Shown: positions 44,361-57,163, counted from the stretch's first letter. The stretch: DNA of 64,000 bases from Excoecaria cochinchinensis (GCA_947683425.1 CANTUQ010000161.1:1-64000), one strand, 5' to 3'. Translations and numbers: made by a program. The notes: generated by a model not told the origin, from the letters alone.

Positions 44361-46595
44361 TGTAAGGACCCAAAGATTACCATAGTAGGAATTGTAGTGC
44401 TAATTGTTGTGTAAGTTTGAGTTATGGTATTTTTGAGGGTGAAATTGAAAAGAGATTAAGAGTTATTTGAAGAGAGAAAATTGATTTAAGGGACTTATTT
44501 GAAGTTTTACTAAGGACCAAGAGGGAATTATGTTTGAGTGGAACAAGTGGATGGCGGTTTGACATGTGGATTGCTGTGGGCATGCCACCTATGCAGCCAC
44601 ATGCAATATAAGGTAAACTTAGTGGGAAAATATGTCCCATTTACCACATGCAACCAGACTTTCACTCCTCTCACTCTCCCTCTCTAGGTTTCTTCTCTTT
44701 TCTTTCTTCTTCATTTGGTTTTTGTTCTTCTTTTTGTTGGATTTTTCTGCTAATTGGATTGATTTGAAAAGGTTTAATAAGAGATTTGAGAAGGTATATA
44801 TGAGTATATAGTTATGGGATCTCCTTATTCTACTCGTTTCTATTCTTGGTTTTGAGATTGTTGAATATGGATTGAGTGTGTGTATTTGATTATTGGTGCA
44901 AAAAGCTATGGATAAGAGGAAAGTTGAAGAGAAGTGATTCAAGCTACTTTTGAGGTCGCGATCATATGTGATATTCCTATTAGATGTACTTGTGTTGAGT
45001 CAATTTTGTGCTTAAAGTTCTTATAGATGCATGTATGGGTTTATGTGTTACTTTTGACCTAATACATGTTTTAATAGATGGTAATTTGGTGAGCTTTGAA
45101 TTAGTTCAGTAGCTCTTTTAGTAGTTATAGTCAACCTTGCTTTTGTTGCATGTTGAGTATGTTATAGATTTTGCATGTTAAGTACTTGTTTATGGTTATA
45201 ATATTTGATGGTTATTTTGGTTGGTATTAGTATTTGATTGTGTTTAAGTTCATATAGAGCTTAGTAGTATATATGACATGGTTTTGGAAGTAATGCATGT
45301 GACTATAGGTTGGTATGTGAAAGTGTGTACATGAGAGTTGTGTAGCTAGGAAGTTGAACATATAGTTTGGTTCTATCGCGAGCGCGTCACAATGCTCCCT
45401 GGGCGAGGTCTGTGCTATCGAGCTTCCTCGCGAGTGAGAGTTCGATAGTTGGTTTGCTCTATCGAGCCTTGTCACGAGCCCAGGCTCTGTCACAGGCGCA
45501 ACAAAAGGTACTTTAGCATTCTATCGCAAGTGCGACATTGCCACGAGGGCGACGGCTGATTGTGTTGGGGGTTCTGTCATGAGAGCGACAAGGGTCACGA
45601 GCATGACACTGCCCAGAGTTTGTACATAAGTCTTTTATCATTATTCATGTGTAATTTTGCATTGGATTATGTAGGACCTTGCATAGTAAAATCATATATA
45701 TTATTGCATAAATGAATATTTGAATCATATGCTGGGTAGTTTGCTTAGCTATTACATGAATTGAATTGATATGCAATAATGGTTTGGATACTTATGAAAA
45801 TGTAAATTATATGTTTTAGTGAATATTGTTTTATGTAAAGCCTGAAGGATTCATAGTAGTGGATAAATAAACATGCTTAAAAGGGGCTAGAGTTTGCAGC
45901 TGCTAGAGTGGCTGATTTGGGTCTAGAGTGGCCTGTTTAGGTCTAGAGTTGCCCGTCTAGGTCTAGAGATTGATATCTTCAGATATCTATATGATTTGAG
46001 AATTCAGTCTCTAGATGTTTGATACTACTAGTCAGCATCTAGAGCATCCGTATCCACCATAAATGTGAATTCAAGCTATAGTTATTGTATGTTTGTGTAG
46101 GAGCAAGTAAAGTAATGATCTATCATATCTATATGAATGTGCATGTTTATGCATCTATGTGATATGATGAGATAAGTTATCGCTTATTCTATTTAATAAA
46201 TGATAAAGCTAGAGAATATGTGAATGTTTTAGTAAATGTATATGACAAAGGCATATGCTATGTAAAGTGTGCTATTGATATGTATATGTAATATTATGAC
46301 TTCGTATGAAGTACTTTGTTTCTATATATCCCCACTAAGCGTTATTACTTAGCATGAGTGTTTTTCCCATGCAAGTTTCCAGGATCGATTTGGTTCTGTG
46401 AGTCATACATCTGCTGGCCACTAGGAGTTTGAGTGAAGCTATACTTTTTTATATGATTCTTTTTTTTATAATGATAAATTCAGTGTATTTGTAAAGAAAT
46501 GATTTGTAATAGATAATATAAAGCTTTTGATCATGTAATGTAAGGATGATGATATTTTATATCAGATTATTTGATTACGTTATATAAGGGATATG
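44361..46595 (+). mobile_element. LTR E (plus strand), at least 2.2 kb, cut by F
   Basis: Starts TGTAAGGACCC within fragment L (left flank GCAAG). It has palindromic TCGCGAG/CTCGCGA words at 45370-45625 and the conserved double hairpin at 46330-46375. In A, 430 bp follow the hairpin; here only 220 do before F begins, so the LTR end is missing. No coding frame. Confidence 0.65.
46330..46375 (+). promoter_or_regulatory. Conserved LTR double hairpin (E)
   Basis: CCCCACTAAGCG...CTTAG, then GCATGAG with CCCATGC in place of GCACGG with CCGTGC. The C-to-T and G-to-A changes are paired, keeping the stem. Confidence 0.6.
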
Positions 46596-49154
46596 TGTGA
46601 TGCGCGCAAAACCCCGGGCACCCCGAAGACTAGCTTTTAAGGTATTCGGAAGAGGTTCATAAGACTTGTAAAAAGATTGCAAGGGCATCTATTTTTGGCA
46701 ATAAGGAGGTTTCTTGGAGTTGCCACCCAATAAAATAATGGGAAAGCTCGTCTAGCCTCACTGAGTTTAAGACAGCGCTGGTGTGTCTATATTGGGCAAT
46801 TAGAGAAATTTTGGAATCCTCCTTCCAATAGAACATTGGAAAGATTCATCTATTCTCGTGAAGCCTAAGATGATGCATATATGTCTATTTTGGGCAAGCA
46901 CGAGATAATTTGGAGTCCCTATCCCAACAGAATATTAGGATAGTTTGTCTAACCTCATGGAGCCTAAGACAATGCAACTTGGGCCTATTTTGGGCAATAA
47001 GAGATATTTTGAAATTTCCTTTCCAAAAGAACATTGGAAAGGTTCATCTAACCTCGTTGAGCCTAAGACCAGAGATGGTTTGGGACTTCTCATTTATTCA
47101 TACATTGATTAAATTATAATTGAGTTTTGAATTTAATCTTTCATCCCATTTTCTCATTCAGTTTAATGCAATAATTAAAGCATCAGATCAATCATATAAT
47201 TGAAAGCGATAAAAGCAATATTAAAATAGGGTAAATAAAAACATAATAAATTACAACAAAACTAGGGGCAGAATACAACCCCCAATATAAAGTAAGTGCA
47301 AATCATACATAAAACGGTATATTCATTGAGGGTGAAGACGTTGGTCCTTGCATGCAAATTTTAATGAAGAACGGTGTTAAAATGTTTGTTTTGATTGGAT
47401 AAAAATAAGGACATTGGTCCTATTTTATTTAAGAAAAATTTCGCTTATTTGTAGAAATCCTTTGTCATTTTCGCATCAACGGCCTCCAAAAATAATAGAC
47501 GATAAATAAAAATTAAAAAATGAAATAACAAAAAATAAGATAAAGGAATAAACCCGATTAGTGTTCCCAAATCGTTCCAGTGGGATCTCCATTTCTCAAC
47601 ACCCCGAATCCAAGAAAAAAATAATTGAACTCAAGAAAAATAAAGAGCACATTAGTACAATAATTAAACAACAATAAGCATGAAGAATAAAAAAAAATGA
47701 ATAAGCTATAAAAAGGAAATTACCTTAAAAATAAAAGAAAACATGAATAATGCTAACAAAAGAAAGAAAAAAATAGAGAGAAAATGGGCAAGGAAAGGCC
47801 CAAGGACGGCCCACACCGCACGAGCAACGGCCGTCCATGGGTCGACTGAAAGGCAGAAGATGAGTTTCGCGATGGCCCGTCACTCGAGTGAACGATGGCC
47901 GTCGGTGGACCCTCAGCTTGTCGGTCGTCCCTGATCTAGAAAAAATGAAGAACTTCAATGGAAAACTTTAATTTTTACAATTAAAAATTACTTTTTCGAG
48001 CAATTGGCTACAAATAAATTAATACGAAACAATAAAAAGAATTAGAAGTCAATCCAGAATATTTACCCTTGGAATATTACCTTCTGAAGGCGAATATTGC
48101 ATGATCTTTGCCCTTGAATTCTACAAGGATCGATTAGCAATGCGCAATTTCGGGGAATTTTCTGCTGGAAAATTATATTTTTCGAAATAAAATCAAGACA
48201 AGAAAATTTATTTTTCCTCCTTGATATTTTTCGTAGTAGTCACGAATATCAAAAACGCCAAGTTGAATAAAACAAATCAATTTCGCTTTTTTGGATTTGC
48301 CTTATTCGGAAAGGATTTGATAAAATTTTGATAAAAAGAAAAGAAGAAAAGATTTTTAGATTTTCTGCAAACTCTTTTTGATAAATTTTCCAATCCCTTT
48401 TTGATGAAAACTGCCAACTCCTAGAAGTGATCCTTAACTCTATATTTATAGGCTAAGACAAAGATCAAAAAGTTTTAAATTTTAAATTTGAATTTGAAAG
48501 AGATTTGTAAGATCAGAATCAAAACCATTAGATCTAGGAGAATATTTGGAAATCAAATCAGATATTTGAAAATATTTGAAGAAGATTTGGAAATCAAACC
48601 AAATCTATGAAAATATTTAGGAAATATTTTGAAATCCCGTTAAATACCCTTGAAAATCCCTCAAATCCGCTGCAGATTGCCGATCAACGGGCATCAGTAG
48701 GTAGGGCAGCCTCGGTCATTTTGAGCGATGGGTGGCCATGAGGGACCGGTGCAAGTAATGAACGTAACTTGTGCGAGGGGCAGGGCATCCCACATGAGTG
48801 ATGGGTGTCGCTAATGGGCGTCACTGGAGCGAGTAACGGACATCGCTCACTCGAGGGACGAGCATCCCTCCTACATGAGCAACAGGTGCCACTCGCGCGA
48901 GGGACAAACACTGCTCGGAGTGGGCGACGGGCCATCCTTTGATCGATGGGTATCCCATCGGTCAACCCTACGACAAAATTTTCAACTCAAAAACTTCTTT
49001 TCGACGAACAGCACCCTCCCATCGCGAAAAATCCTTGATCCTTGTGAATTCAAATGGCAAAAGTCTACAACTCTCGTCCTTTTGCCCGAATACAGGAATT
49101 GATATCTTCATCGGGTAACTCTGATCTAGACTACTCCAGGTCCCGGTGTCTACA
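46596..49154 (-). repeat. Element F: Tat-type 3' LTR, 2559 bp
   Basis: Plus strand starts TGTGATGCGCGC and ends GGTGTCTACA next to a PPT. The GGAGTTGCCACC-like terminal block occurs as in I and H. Palindrome clusters with GACGGCC/GGCCGTC and GGGACG/CGTCCC words occur at 47800-47935 and 48675-48965. Confidence 0.82.
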
Positions 49155-49250
49155 GTTGCCCCCAATTTTGGTGAAACTAGTTGACTAGTGTCTAGATGAG
49201 CTAAAATTAAGAGAAAATGAAAGAAATGCATACCTGAGGCAGTCCTTACC
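49155..49250 (-). other. Element F polypurine tract and pre-PPT block
   Basis: The reverse complement has CCAAAATTGGGGGCAAC before the LTR, and upstream CTGCCTCAGGTATGCATTTC, conserved with J, H and B. Confidence 0.82.
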
Positions 49251-49254
49251 TTTT

Positions 49255-49760
49255 TGTTGTATTTAAGACCTATGGCTTGTTGCCACTGAGCTATAGCGTA
49301 CTCTAATACAACCCATTCGCAATCGTTCTGCTGACCACCATTCAGTTTGCATGGTATGCTTTTACTAACCCCCATTCGGTCTACAAGACATCTGATCACT
49401 GCCACTGAGCTGTAGTGTTATTCAACTATGGCTCGTTCACACTCATTTTGTTGACCGTCATTCGGTCTGGCATGACATGCTCTTACTAACCCCCATTCGG
49501 TCTGCAAGGCATCTGATTACTGCCACTGAGTTGTAGTGTTATTCGACTGTGGCTCGTTCGCAACCATTTTGCTGACCACCGTTCGGTAGCACGGCATGCT
49601 CTTGCTAACCCCCGTTTGGTCGGCAAGGCATCTGATTATTGCCGCTAAGTTAAAGTGTTATTCAACTGTGGCTCATTCACAATCATTTTACTGACCACCA
49701 TTCGGTCTGGCATTGCATCTCATTGGCTTACCACCTTTCGATTGACACGGTATCTGATTG
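49255..49760. repeat. Element F 3' UTR tandem array, about 120 bp
   Basis: About four units. CTAACCCCCNTTYGGTCTRCAAGGCATCTGAT recurs at 49365, 49486 and 49605. Each unit has two related halves (CTGACCACCATTCGGT and CTAACCCCCATTCGGT). Confidence 0.85.
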
Positions 49761-50165
49761 AGTGTATTCTATTATAACTTAACCAGCAGAAAGTTAATTT
49801 CTGATGATGTAGTCATTTTACACATCATGAGTTTTTGGGATGCCATACATGCAATTTTAAAAGACTTCGTTATCTTATTGCGTTAATTTGATCTTTTTAA
49901 GGCGTGGAATTCATGTCTTTATCTTTGTTTATTGTTATTTGTTTCGTTCATCTTTTCTATTCTTTATTTTGATCGTTTTTTCCTTTTCTATTATGTTATT
50001 TCAATAAATCAACCCTTTTTGAAACCAAATAAAAAATATTAACAAGGTATGCAAAAGGTTAAAATAAATTTACATTTTAACAAAAGAATAAAAAAAATTC
50101 CACTAACAAAAGTGCAAATTTTGTGCATCAATAGACAAAAAATATAAAACTCCCTGAATATGAAC
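49761..50165. other. Element F 3' UTR, AT-rich
   Basis: No coding frame or repeat of note. Confidence 0.5.
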
Positions 50166-50331
50166 TATAGGGGTGTATAATATGTAGGCTCCTCTGGGTC
50201 CTCCTCGTCATCTGATATTGGAATGGGCTAAGTGCCAGAGGAGGATAGTCCTACGGCGTAGGCAGACGGTTCGGCTCTAGAGGCTGGGGGCCGACCGGTG
50301 GCTCCTGGAACTGGACTTGAGCATACCCATC
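50166..50331 (-). pseudogene. Element F accessory ORF, C-terminal tail
   Basis: The minus strand ends PISDDEEDPEEPTYYTPL-stop, preceded by a GYAQV-like segment matching H at 54340-54600. It is cut by the CACTA end. Confidence 0.7.
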
Positions 50332-51179
50332 CACTACAAGAAAAAAGGTCTATAAGGAGGGGAAATCCGGTCTCTAAAAGTATAAATCCGGTCCCTAAAA
50401 GTCAATAGAGACCAGACAACCCGGTCACCATACGGTCACTACAGGCTCCGCCGCTAATGACTAAAAAGGACTGGATAACATCCGGTCACTAAAATCTTTT
50501 AGCGACCGATAGTAAATACGGTCCCCAAAAACAATTAAGGACCGGATTTCCCGTCCTTAATAATATATGATAATGACCAAAAACTTGGTCCTTAAAAGGT
50601 GCAATACGGTCATTAAAAAGCTTTTAAGGACTGACCAAAAACTGGTCGCTAAAGAGTATTAAGGACCGGTTTTTCCATCTTTAATAAAATATGACAACTG
50701 GTTAACCAAGTTATTAGGGACCAAAAATTTGGTCCTTAAAAACTTTTAATGACCCAAAAAAACCTATTCCTAAAAAGTATTAAGGACCAGAATTCCCATC
50801 CTCAACAATATTAAAATCATAATATGGTGAAAAAAATCTCATCCTTAAAAATAATATCCATTTGAATATATATTATATTAAGAACCGTAAAATTAATTCC
50901 TGAAAACATAATACAAAGCCGAAATTAATATGGTCCCTAAGAATAATTAGACCATATTTTTACCCTGTATTTTTTAGTATACAATAAATGAATACAAAAT
51001 AAATAATATCATACTTTTATAGATAATTTGTAATTCATTACAAATATAGAATTAGCATTCAAAAAAGATATGTATTGTTTATACAGCCTCGTTCTAGCAA
51101 AAAACAAAAAATCTCTATCTAGCCAACATTTCAATGTTTCTTCAAATCTTTACAATCAATGTTTGTCCTTCAGTATTTT
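50332..51179 (+). mobile_element. CACTA (En/Spm-type) transposon terminus M
   Basis: Starts CACTACAAGAAAAAA, the classic terminal inverted repeat of plant CACTA elements. It is followed by about 500 bp of subterminal repeats (AAGGACCGG, CGGTCCTTA and GGTCCCTAAAA words in both orientations). No transposase is visible. The opposite end is not seen because element H is inserted at 51180. The possible 3-bp target duplication on the left is ATC. Confidence 0.75.
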
Positions 51180-53500
51180 TGTGGTGCGCGCCGAACCCCA
51201 TGGCGCCCCGCGGGCCTGCTTTAGGGCGATCGGGATGAGGTTCATTGGAAACTTGTAATGTACTTACAAGTGCGTCTATTTTGGGCAACAAGGAGGTTTC
51301 ATGTAGTCGCCACTCAATAGAACATTAGGAAAGTTCATCTCGCCTCAGTGAGCCTAAGACGGCGCATATTATCCATTTTGGGCAAACCAAAGGGGTCTTG
51401 GAGGTATTCACCCCATTAGAACATTGGAATGACCCTTTAACCCTATGGAGCCTAGGACTGTAAATTGAGTCTTTTGGTGGGACACAAGAGGTGTCTTGGA
51501 GATCCCATTCCAATGAAACATCGAAATGGACCTCTCGCCTCATTGAGCCCAAAGACCAGAGATAGGTTCGGGACTTCTCATTTATTCGTACCTTGATTAA
51601 TTTTACAATTAAGTTTTGAATTTATTATTTCACTCTCTTTCCACACGATGCAATTAATTAAAAGGCGCAATCATTCACATCAAAAGCGATAAATAAAAAT
51701 AACATTAAGATAACGCACATAAAAATAAATTACAATAAAACTAGGGGCGGAATACAACCCCCGTTGTAAATAAAATACAAATCATGCATAAATCGGGATA
51801 TTCATTAATGATGAGGACGTTGGTCCTAGATATATTTATTACTAAAAAGCAATTTTTTATGTGATGATTTTATTGGATAAAATAGGAATTTGGTCCTTGA
51901 TTTTGCGAAAATTATCAAATTGATTGCTATAAAACTCTTAGCCATTTTTATTAACGCGACAAAGAACAATTTTACACATGGAAATAAATAAATAAACAAA
52001 ACAATAACAACAATAATACAATTGATATAATGATAAATACTAAAACTAATAATAAAACTAGCAATAATAATAATAAAAATAATAAGCAGAAAAATAAATA
52101 ATAATAATAAACCTACAATAAATACAAAACAAATAATAATGAGGGTTAAAGGAATAAACCGGGTAGAAACCCTTGGATTTGGGTGGCCATCATCATCCTC
52201 AAACTCATAACCCATCCGAAATGATTAAACAATTTCTCACAAAAATAAACAAACACATTAGTAAAAAAAAAAAATCAGAATTAGAATAAAATAAAAAAAA
52301 AAACTAATAAAGGAGTTTTGAAGATAAGAATGAATGAAAATAAAGAAAACAAATGAAAATTGTTTGCAAAAATAAGGAAAAGCCCAGGGACGGCCGTTCA
52401 GGCGTTACCGACGGGCATCAAAAATGTGACTGGCGGGCAGTGAAGTGCGTTGCATACGTCCCATCCCTTGAGTAGGGGACGGGCGTCGGCAGCCGCGCTG
52501 CCCGTCGGTCACCCCCCTGTTTCTCAAAAAATGGCAAAAAAATAGATTTTTAATAAAAAAAATATTTATTTTAGATAAAAAAAAAACTTAAAAGAAACGC
52601 AAATAATTAAATTCAATCAACCAAACGTTAGATCTGTAATATTTTCCCTCAGATTATACCTTTTTAGATGAGTGAAGGATAGTTTTCGGTCCCGCGTAGG
52701 TTCACAAAGATCGAATAAAAATCAAGAAAAGAGAATTTATATTTCTTGCTTGAAAATTACAGCGATTCAAGTTTTGGAATTGATGAATTGATGGAAACAC
52801 ATTAGTCTTGTAACCTCAATTTGACTTGATTCCTCAAAACAAGTTTTTGAAAATAGAAAATAAAAAATTGATGAAAAGAGTTTTTTGTGGAAATCAAAAA
52901 GAACATTGAAGAAAATACTGAAAAAAATTATAGTGGAAAACCATTAAGAATTGTCCAACCCCCCCAAATTGGTTTTTTTTTCTCTTTATATAAAATAAAT
53001 AGAATCCTTTTTTTGGTAGGACTAGGAAATGGACTGACGGGTGTCTGAAGCTCGCCGACGGGTTTTCCAACTAGGATTAGGAAAGAATCGACGGGCGTCC
53101 AAAGCCCTCCAACGGGCGTCGGTTAAAAAGAATCCTTTTCCTACTAGGATTAGGAAATAACCGACGGGCATCTGAAACTCACCGACGGGAGTCAATTGAA
53201 AGGGCTCGTGCAGTCATTGGCCTCACCAATGGCCCGTCGCTCGTAGTGAGAGACAGATTGTCTAAGCTATCGATGGGCGTCCTTCCACCGACGGGTAAGC
53301 CGTCTGTGGAGAAAGAAAAACATTTTGAGTGTAAATTTCCCAATCTGCATGAAGATTTTACACTGTAAATAAATAAATTTAACCCTTGTGAATCTTGAGG
53401 ACCAAAAACTCCTGAATTTCATCCATTCATTCGAAAACGGACACTAATTTCTTCATCGGGTAATCTCTGATCTGAACTGACTCAGGGCACGGTGATTACA
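51180..53500 (-). repeat. Element H: Tat-type 3' LTR, 2321 bp
   Basis: Plus strand starts TGTGGTGCGCGCCG and ends GGTGATTACA next to the PPT. GACGGGCGTC-type palindromes occur at 52385-52512 and 53035-53310. Related to the LTRs of F, I and J. Confidence 0.82.
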
Positions 53501-53600
53501 GTTGCCCCCAATTTTGGGGAGACTAGTGCTCTAGTGCCTAGACGAGCCAAAATTCAGAGAAGAAGAAGGAAAAAGACAGGTACCTGAGGCAGTTCTTACC
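53501..53600 (-). other. Element H polypurine tract and pre-PPT block
   Basis: The reverse complement has TCCCCAAAATTGGGGGCAAC before the LTR and a CTGAATTTTGGCTCGTCTAGG block upstream. Confidence 0.82.
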
Positions 53601-53619
53601 TTCAGAAAGGGAGCGGCCG

Positions 53620-54200
53620 GTTGTTCACCTGGCGGGCCTTATCTCGGTCTGCTCGGTGGTAAATGTTATGGATGATGGCATTGTCTAGCCATGATTTGTT
53701 CTGATGTATGGGTCCCTACCGGTCTCGTCTTGACTTGAAAGGTGAGATGTAGCATTCTCTAGCTACGATCTCGGTGCGAAGTACAGAGCTTTCTAACTGC
53801 AACCTCATTCGCCTTGCTTGCCTCTTCTCGACTCGCACAGCTTTGGTGAGATGTAGTGCTCTCTGACTACAAATCTCGATTTATGAGATGCAGTGTTATC
53901 TAACCACAGTCCCATTGCGATGTATCTTATCGCTGATGCCCTACCGACCTCGTCTCGGTCCGCATAGCCTTTCGCTAGCCTCGTCTTGGCCTGCACGGGG
54001 AAAGTGAGATGTAGCACTCTCTGACTGCAATCCCAGTTGCAAGATGCAGTGTTCTCTAACCGCAGTCCCGCTGATGCCCTACTGACCTCGTCTCGGTCTG
54101 CACGGCCTTCCGCTAGCCTCGTCTCGGCCTGCGCGAGGAAAGTGAGATGTAGTACTCTCTGACCACAATCCCGGTTGCTGAAACTTCCTTGCTAACCCCC
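53620..54200. repeat. Element H 3' UTR degenerate tandem repeats
   Basis: Repeated GTGAGATGTAGYACTCTCTGACTGCAATCCC and CCTCGTCTCGGYCTGCACGG words. In reverse complement these match the 97-bp units of J. Confidence 0.75.
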
Positions 54201-54341
54201 ATTCGATCTGCAAGATAGTTTTGGTTGAGTATGATCTTGAAGGACAAAGCGTTTGCTCTGTTCATCCTCCTTTTTGATTACTGGTCGCTGGGCTGATGTG
54301 AAGCCAAGTTCAAAAATGATATTAGGACCCCCTGAATGGCT

Positions 54342-55895
54342 ATAGGGGTGGATAGTCCGAGGGCTCCTCTTCCGGATCATCATCATCATCTGATATATGA
54401 ACTGTCTGTAATCGAGATGGAGAGGCAGAAGGTCTGGCTCCTTATGTAGATGGCTGGCCGGGAGGATCTGATGGTCCAGGCTGCTGAGATGCCCAAACTC
54501 TGACCTGCGACTGGAACCTGGGAGGAACGGCCACCGGTACAGATCGAGGTTGTGCTCTCTCTGGATCCTGCTGCTGGAACTGCACCTGAGCATACCCATC
54601 TAGGAAGGGCTGCATACAAACTGTCATGAATCGTAGCATATCCAAGACAACCCCTCCCAACTCCCTGAATGCATTGCCCTGTCGTAGGGTCCTATCCATA
54701 GCGGCAGTCTCCATATCCTTCAATCTATCCTCAGCATGCTCTCTAAACTCTCTCATAGATCGGGTAATGGGAGGTATCTCACCCTGCAGCCCCTGAACTC
54801 TGAGCCTGAGAGTGTCTACTGTCTCATCTACCATCTATAGAGATGCATCTACTCTCTGAGCCGTCTCATCCTGGGATGCTCCCACCTCCTGCCTCAGCTG
54901 CTCAATGAGCCTGGCCTGCTCCTGGATAACACCCTGCTGCTGGACCAGTCTCTCCAATATGGCCCTATCCCGCTCTCTGAGCTACTCTAAAAGGATCCTG
55001 TCCCTCTCCTCCTATCTACGCTCGAGGGACGTGAACATGGAGGAAATGACTGTCATGAAATCTGGCTGTGCTGCTGGAGGTGGGGCTGGCTCCGATGTAT
55101 GCTCTAGCGGTGGAGCTGTCGAGGTAGATGCCCCCGGGTCCCCCCTACCATAAGGATGAAACCTCGTGAATGGTCTAGGGGCTATCTGCTGCACTCTCAG
55201 AGGGGTAGGACTCTGTACCCTCGGTGCAAGAGGAGTAGCGAACAGCTCGTCCATAGTGAACTCCACCCCTATCTCAGAAGGTGTACGAGGCTGCTCCTCC
55301 TCTGGCTGCTATTGTGGAGGCTACTCCTCCTGATAGACTGGATGCTAGGGCAGCTGATCCTCCTGGTACTGTGGCTGTGGAGGCTGTACCTCAGGCTGCC
55401 CCTGTGGCTGCTCTAACGAGGGAAGTACGAATGCCCGTCTGGTCTCATGAATGGTGTGGAGTCTGCATGCCTTGGTCTGCCCCTGTATCTGTACCACCAT
55501 GCCCATCATGACAGCAGATGGGGCATCTACATACATGCTCTCCTCTAGAGCTTTCCCAAAGATCCCTAGACAAATGCCCAATCCTAATAATAATCTAGTG
55601 ATCACCCTGCCAACATAGACCACCGAGGCTGCCCCCCTAGCAAGATCTCGTGGCTAATACTAAGACGCTGACCGGCCACCATGGCCCATAAGCTCTATAT
55701 CTCTGCAGCATTCAGTGACCCTGGGTTACCAGCCCGTCCCAAGTAGGAGCTGGATATGACTTTGTGGAGGTATCGGAGGGCCTGAGATATGAGCATCGTA
55801 CTCTTCGCCATATCATGGTCATATGGCACTCCTGGTAAAGCAATGACTGCCCAGTGGTGGCGTCAGACCGCTCTCTGGGGCACCATAATCAAGTT
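54342..55895 (-). pseudogene. Element H accessory ORF, Tat-lineage (putative plant transposon protein-like)
   Basis: From 55623 down to 54342 the minus strand is a single frame. It is broken by six TAG codons (near 55350, 55325, 55310, 55013, 54985 and 54838) and one TAA (near 54450). Nearly all TAGs lie where CAG (Gln) is expected. The N-terminal part, in another frame because of a small indel near 55630, reads LNAAEI and LWAMVAGQRLSISHEIL, then VGRVITRLLLGLGI. This resembles the 'putative plant transposon protein' domain often attached to Tat/Athila elements; that match is from memory. Next come a Gln/Pro-rich region, a predicted coiled coil (LVQQQGVIQEQARLIEQL; REFREHAEDRL), a GGVVLDMLRF...PFLDGYAQV motif and an acidic tail DDDDDPEEEPSDYPPL. 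It lies between pol and the 3' UTR in sense orientation. The role is unknown. It is cut by LTR N. Confidence 0.65.
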
Positions 55896-55896
55896 T

Positions 55897-56718
55897 TGTA
55901 ATTATTATATCTTCATCATCCAAATTGTCTTCTTTGATTATCATTAATTAGGTTTAATTAATTTGCATTACACGAGTAGTACAGAATAAACAAGATAAAA
56001 TCAAGTAGTAATAGTGAGTAATTATCAACATACTTTCCTCATGGGAACGATATCTTAAGTACTATAATCGGTAAATCGTGCGCTCGCGCATTTAGCACAA
56101 CAAATAGGTTCTCGAACTTTCTCCTTTCCTTTGTCTTTTCTAGCTTCTACCACTACATGCACCATACAATTCCCCTAATTGGATCAAGGGTATTAATACC
56201 ACATTCAATACCGAAAAGAAGAAAAGAAAAGAATATGAAGAACCTAATATAATCACTTAACTTGATAGATGAAAATACAACACAACTAAGAATCACTTGA
56301 CCAAATAGCAGAAATTCAATGGATTCTAACAAAAGAAGAAGAAGAACAAAGAGGAAGAGCAGAATTTGGGGAAGGTGACCGAACCAAAGAGAGAAAAGAT
56401 GAGTAAAAAATCTATCTTTTCCCACTATATATTGCATACAACTTAATGTGTTGGCACATCCAACAATTAACACTTGGATTCCATTACCACTCTCTTAAAC
56501 AAGATTAGATTAAGCTACTCTCAATCATCACTTAATTAATCCTTCTTAAACTTGACCATGCACAACTACTTATTATCCACTTAACTTATTTTATTTTATG
56601 CAATTAGGTCCTCAATTCCAATTACACTCAGGTCCAAAATAAGGAAATACTAAATTAAACTTACTCAATTACCCCAATTAAATCCAATTACTACTAGGGT
56701 ACATTTCGGGTCATTACA
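55897..56718 (-). mobile_element. Possible solo LTR N (minus strand), about 820 bp
   Basis: On the minus strand it starts TGTAATGACCCG and ends ATTACA. It has an A/G-rich run and a TATATATTG box near 56425. Flanks (AGTTT and GTCTT) do not form a clean duplication, so the left boundary is uncertain. Confidence 0.4.
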
Positions 56719-57163
56719 GTCTTTGTATTATGTAATTAGTGATGTAAATGAATGAAATAATTATGGTAATAAATGTTGTGTAAAAGGATTGATTTTGAAT
56801 TTGTAAATCAGTTATGGGGATGTAATATGTAAAGTGAATTATGTTTCATGAGTAGCATGAAAATAGTTTTGTAAAACTTTGTTTAATGTGTTATGTAATA
56901 AATAGTTTGTAATGAAATAAATTTTCTTATTCGGATTTTGGTAGTTGGTTCTGAACAATTATGCCTAGTTCATTAGCATCCTTCACCCAATATAGTGAAC
57001 CGGTCTTATTATGATACGGTTTACTATGTACGGGTAAGGGGTGTTAAATTTCTAATCATGAAATGAAATTTTTATAATTCAGATTATGTTGTGTATGGAA
57101 CCGATTATATGTTTGTAGTTCAGGTAACACCCTTCACTTGTCAAGGTGAAACTACAATTTCAC
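56719..57163 (+). other. AT-rich segment ending in an LTR-like terminus
   Basis: No coding frame. 56950-57048 ends in GGGTAAGGGGTGTTA, like the 3' end of a plus-strand Tekay-type LTR. The element it belongs to cannot be identified here. Confidence 0.35.

Noticed and set aside
54342..55895. Envelope-like protein, as in some Athila elements
   Set aside because: No signal peptide or transmembrane segment; the protein is Gln/Pro-rich with a coiled coil and acidic tail.
56153..56473. 106-codon hydrophobic frame resembling a small membrane protein
   Set aside because: AT/T-rich LTR sequence on the minus strand with no homologous copy or upstream features; composition explains the hydrophobicity.
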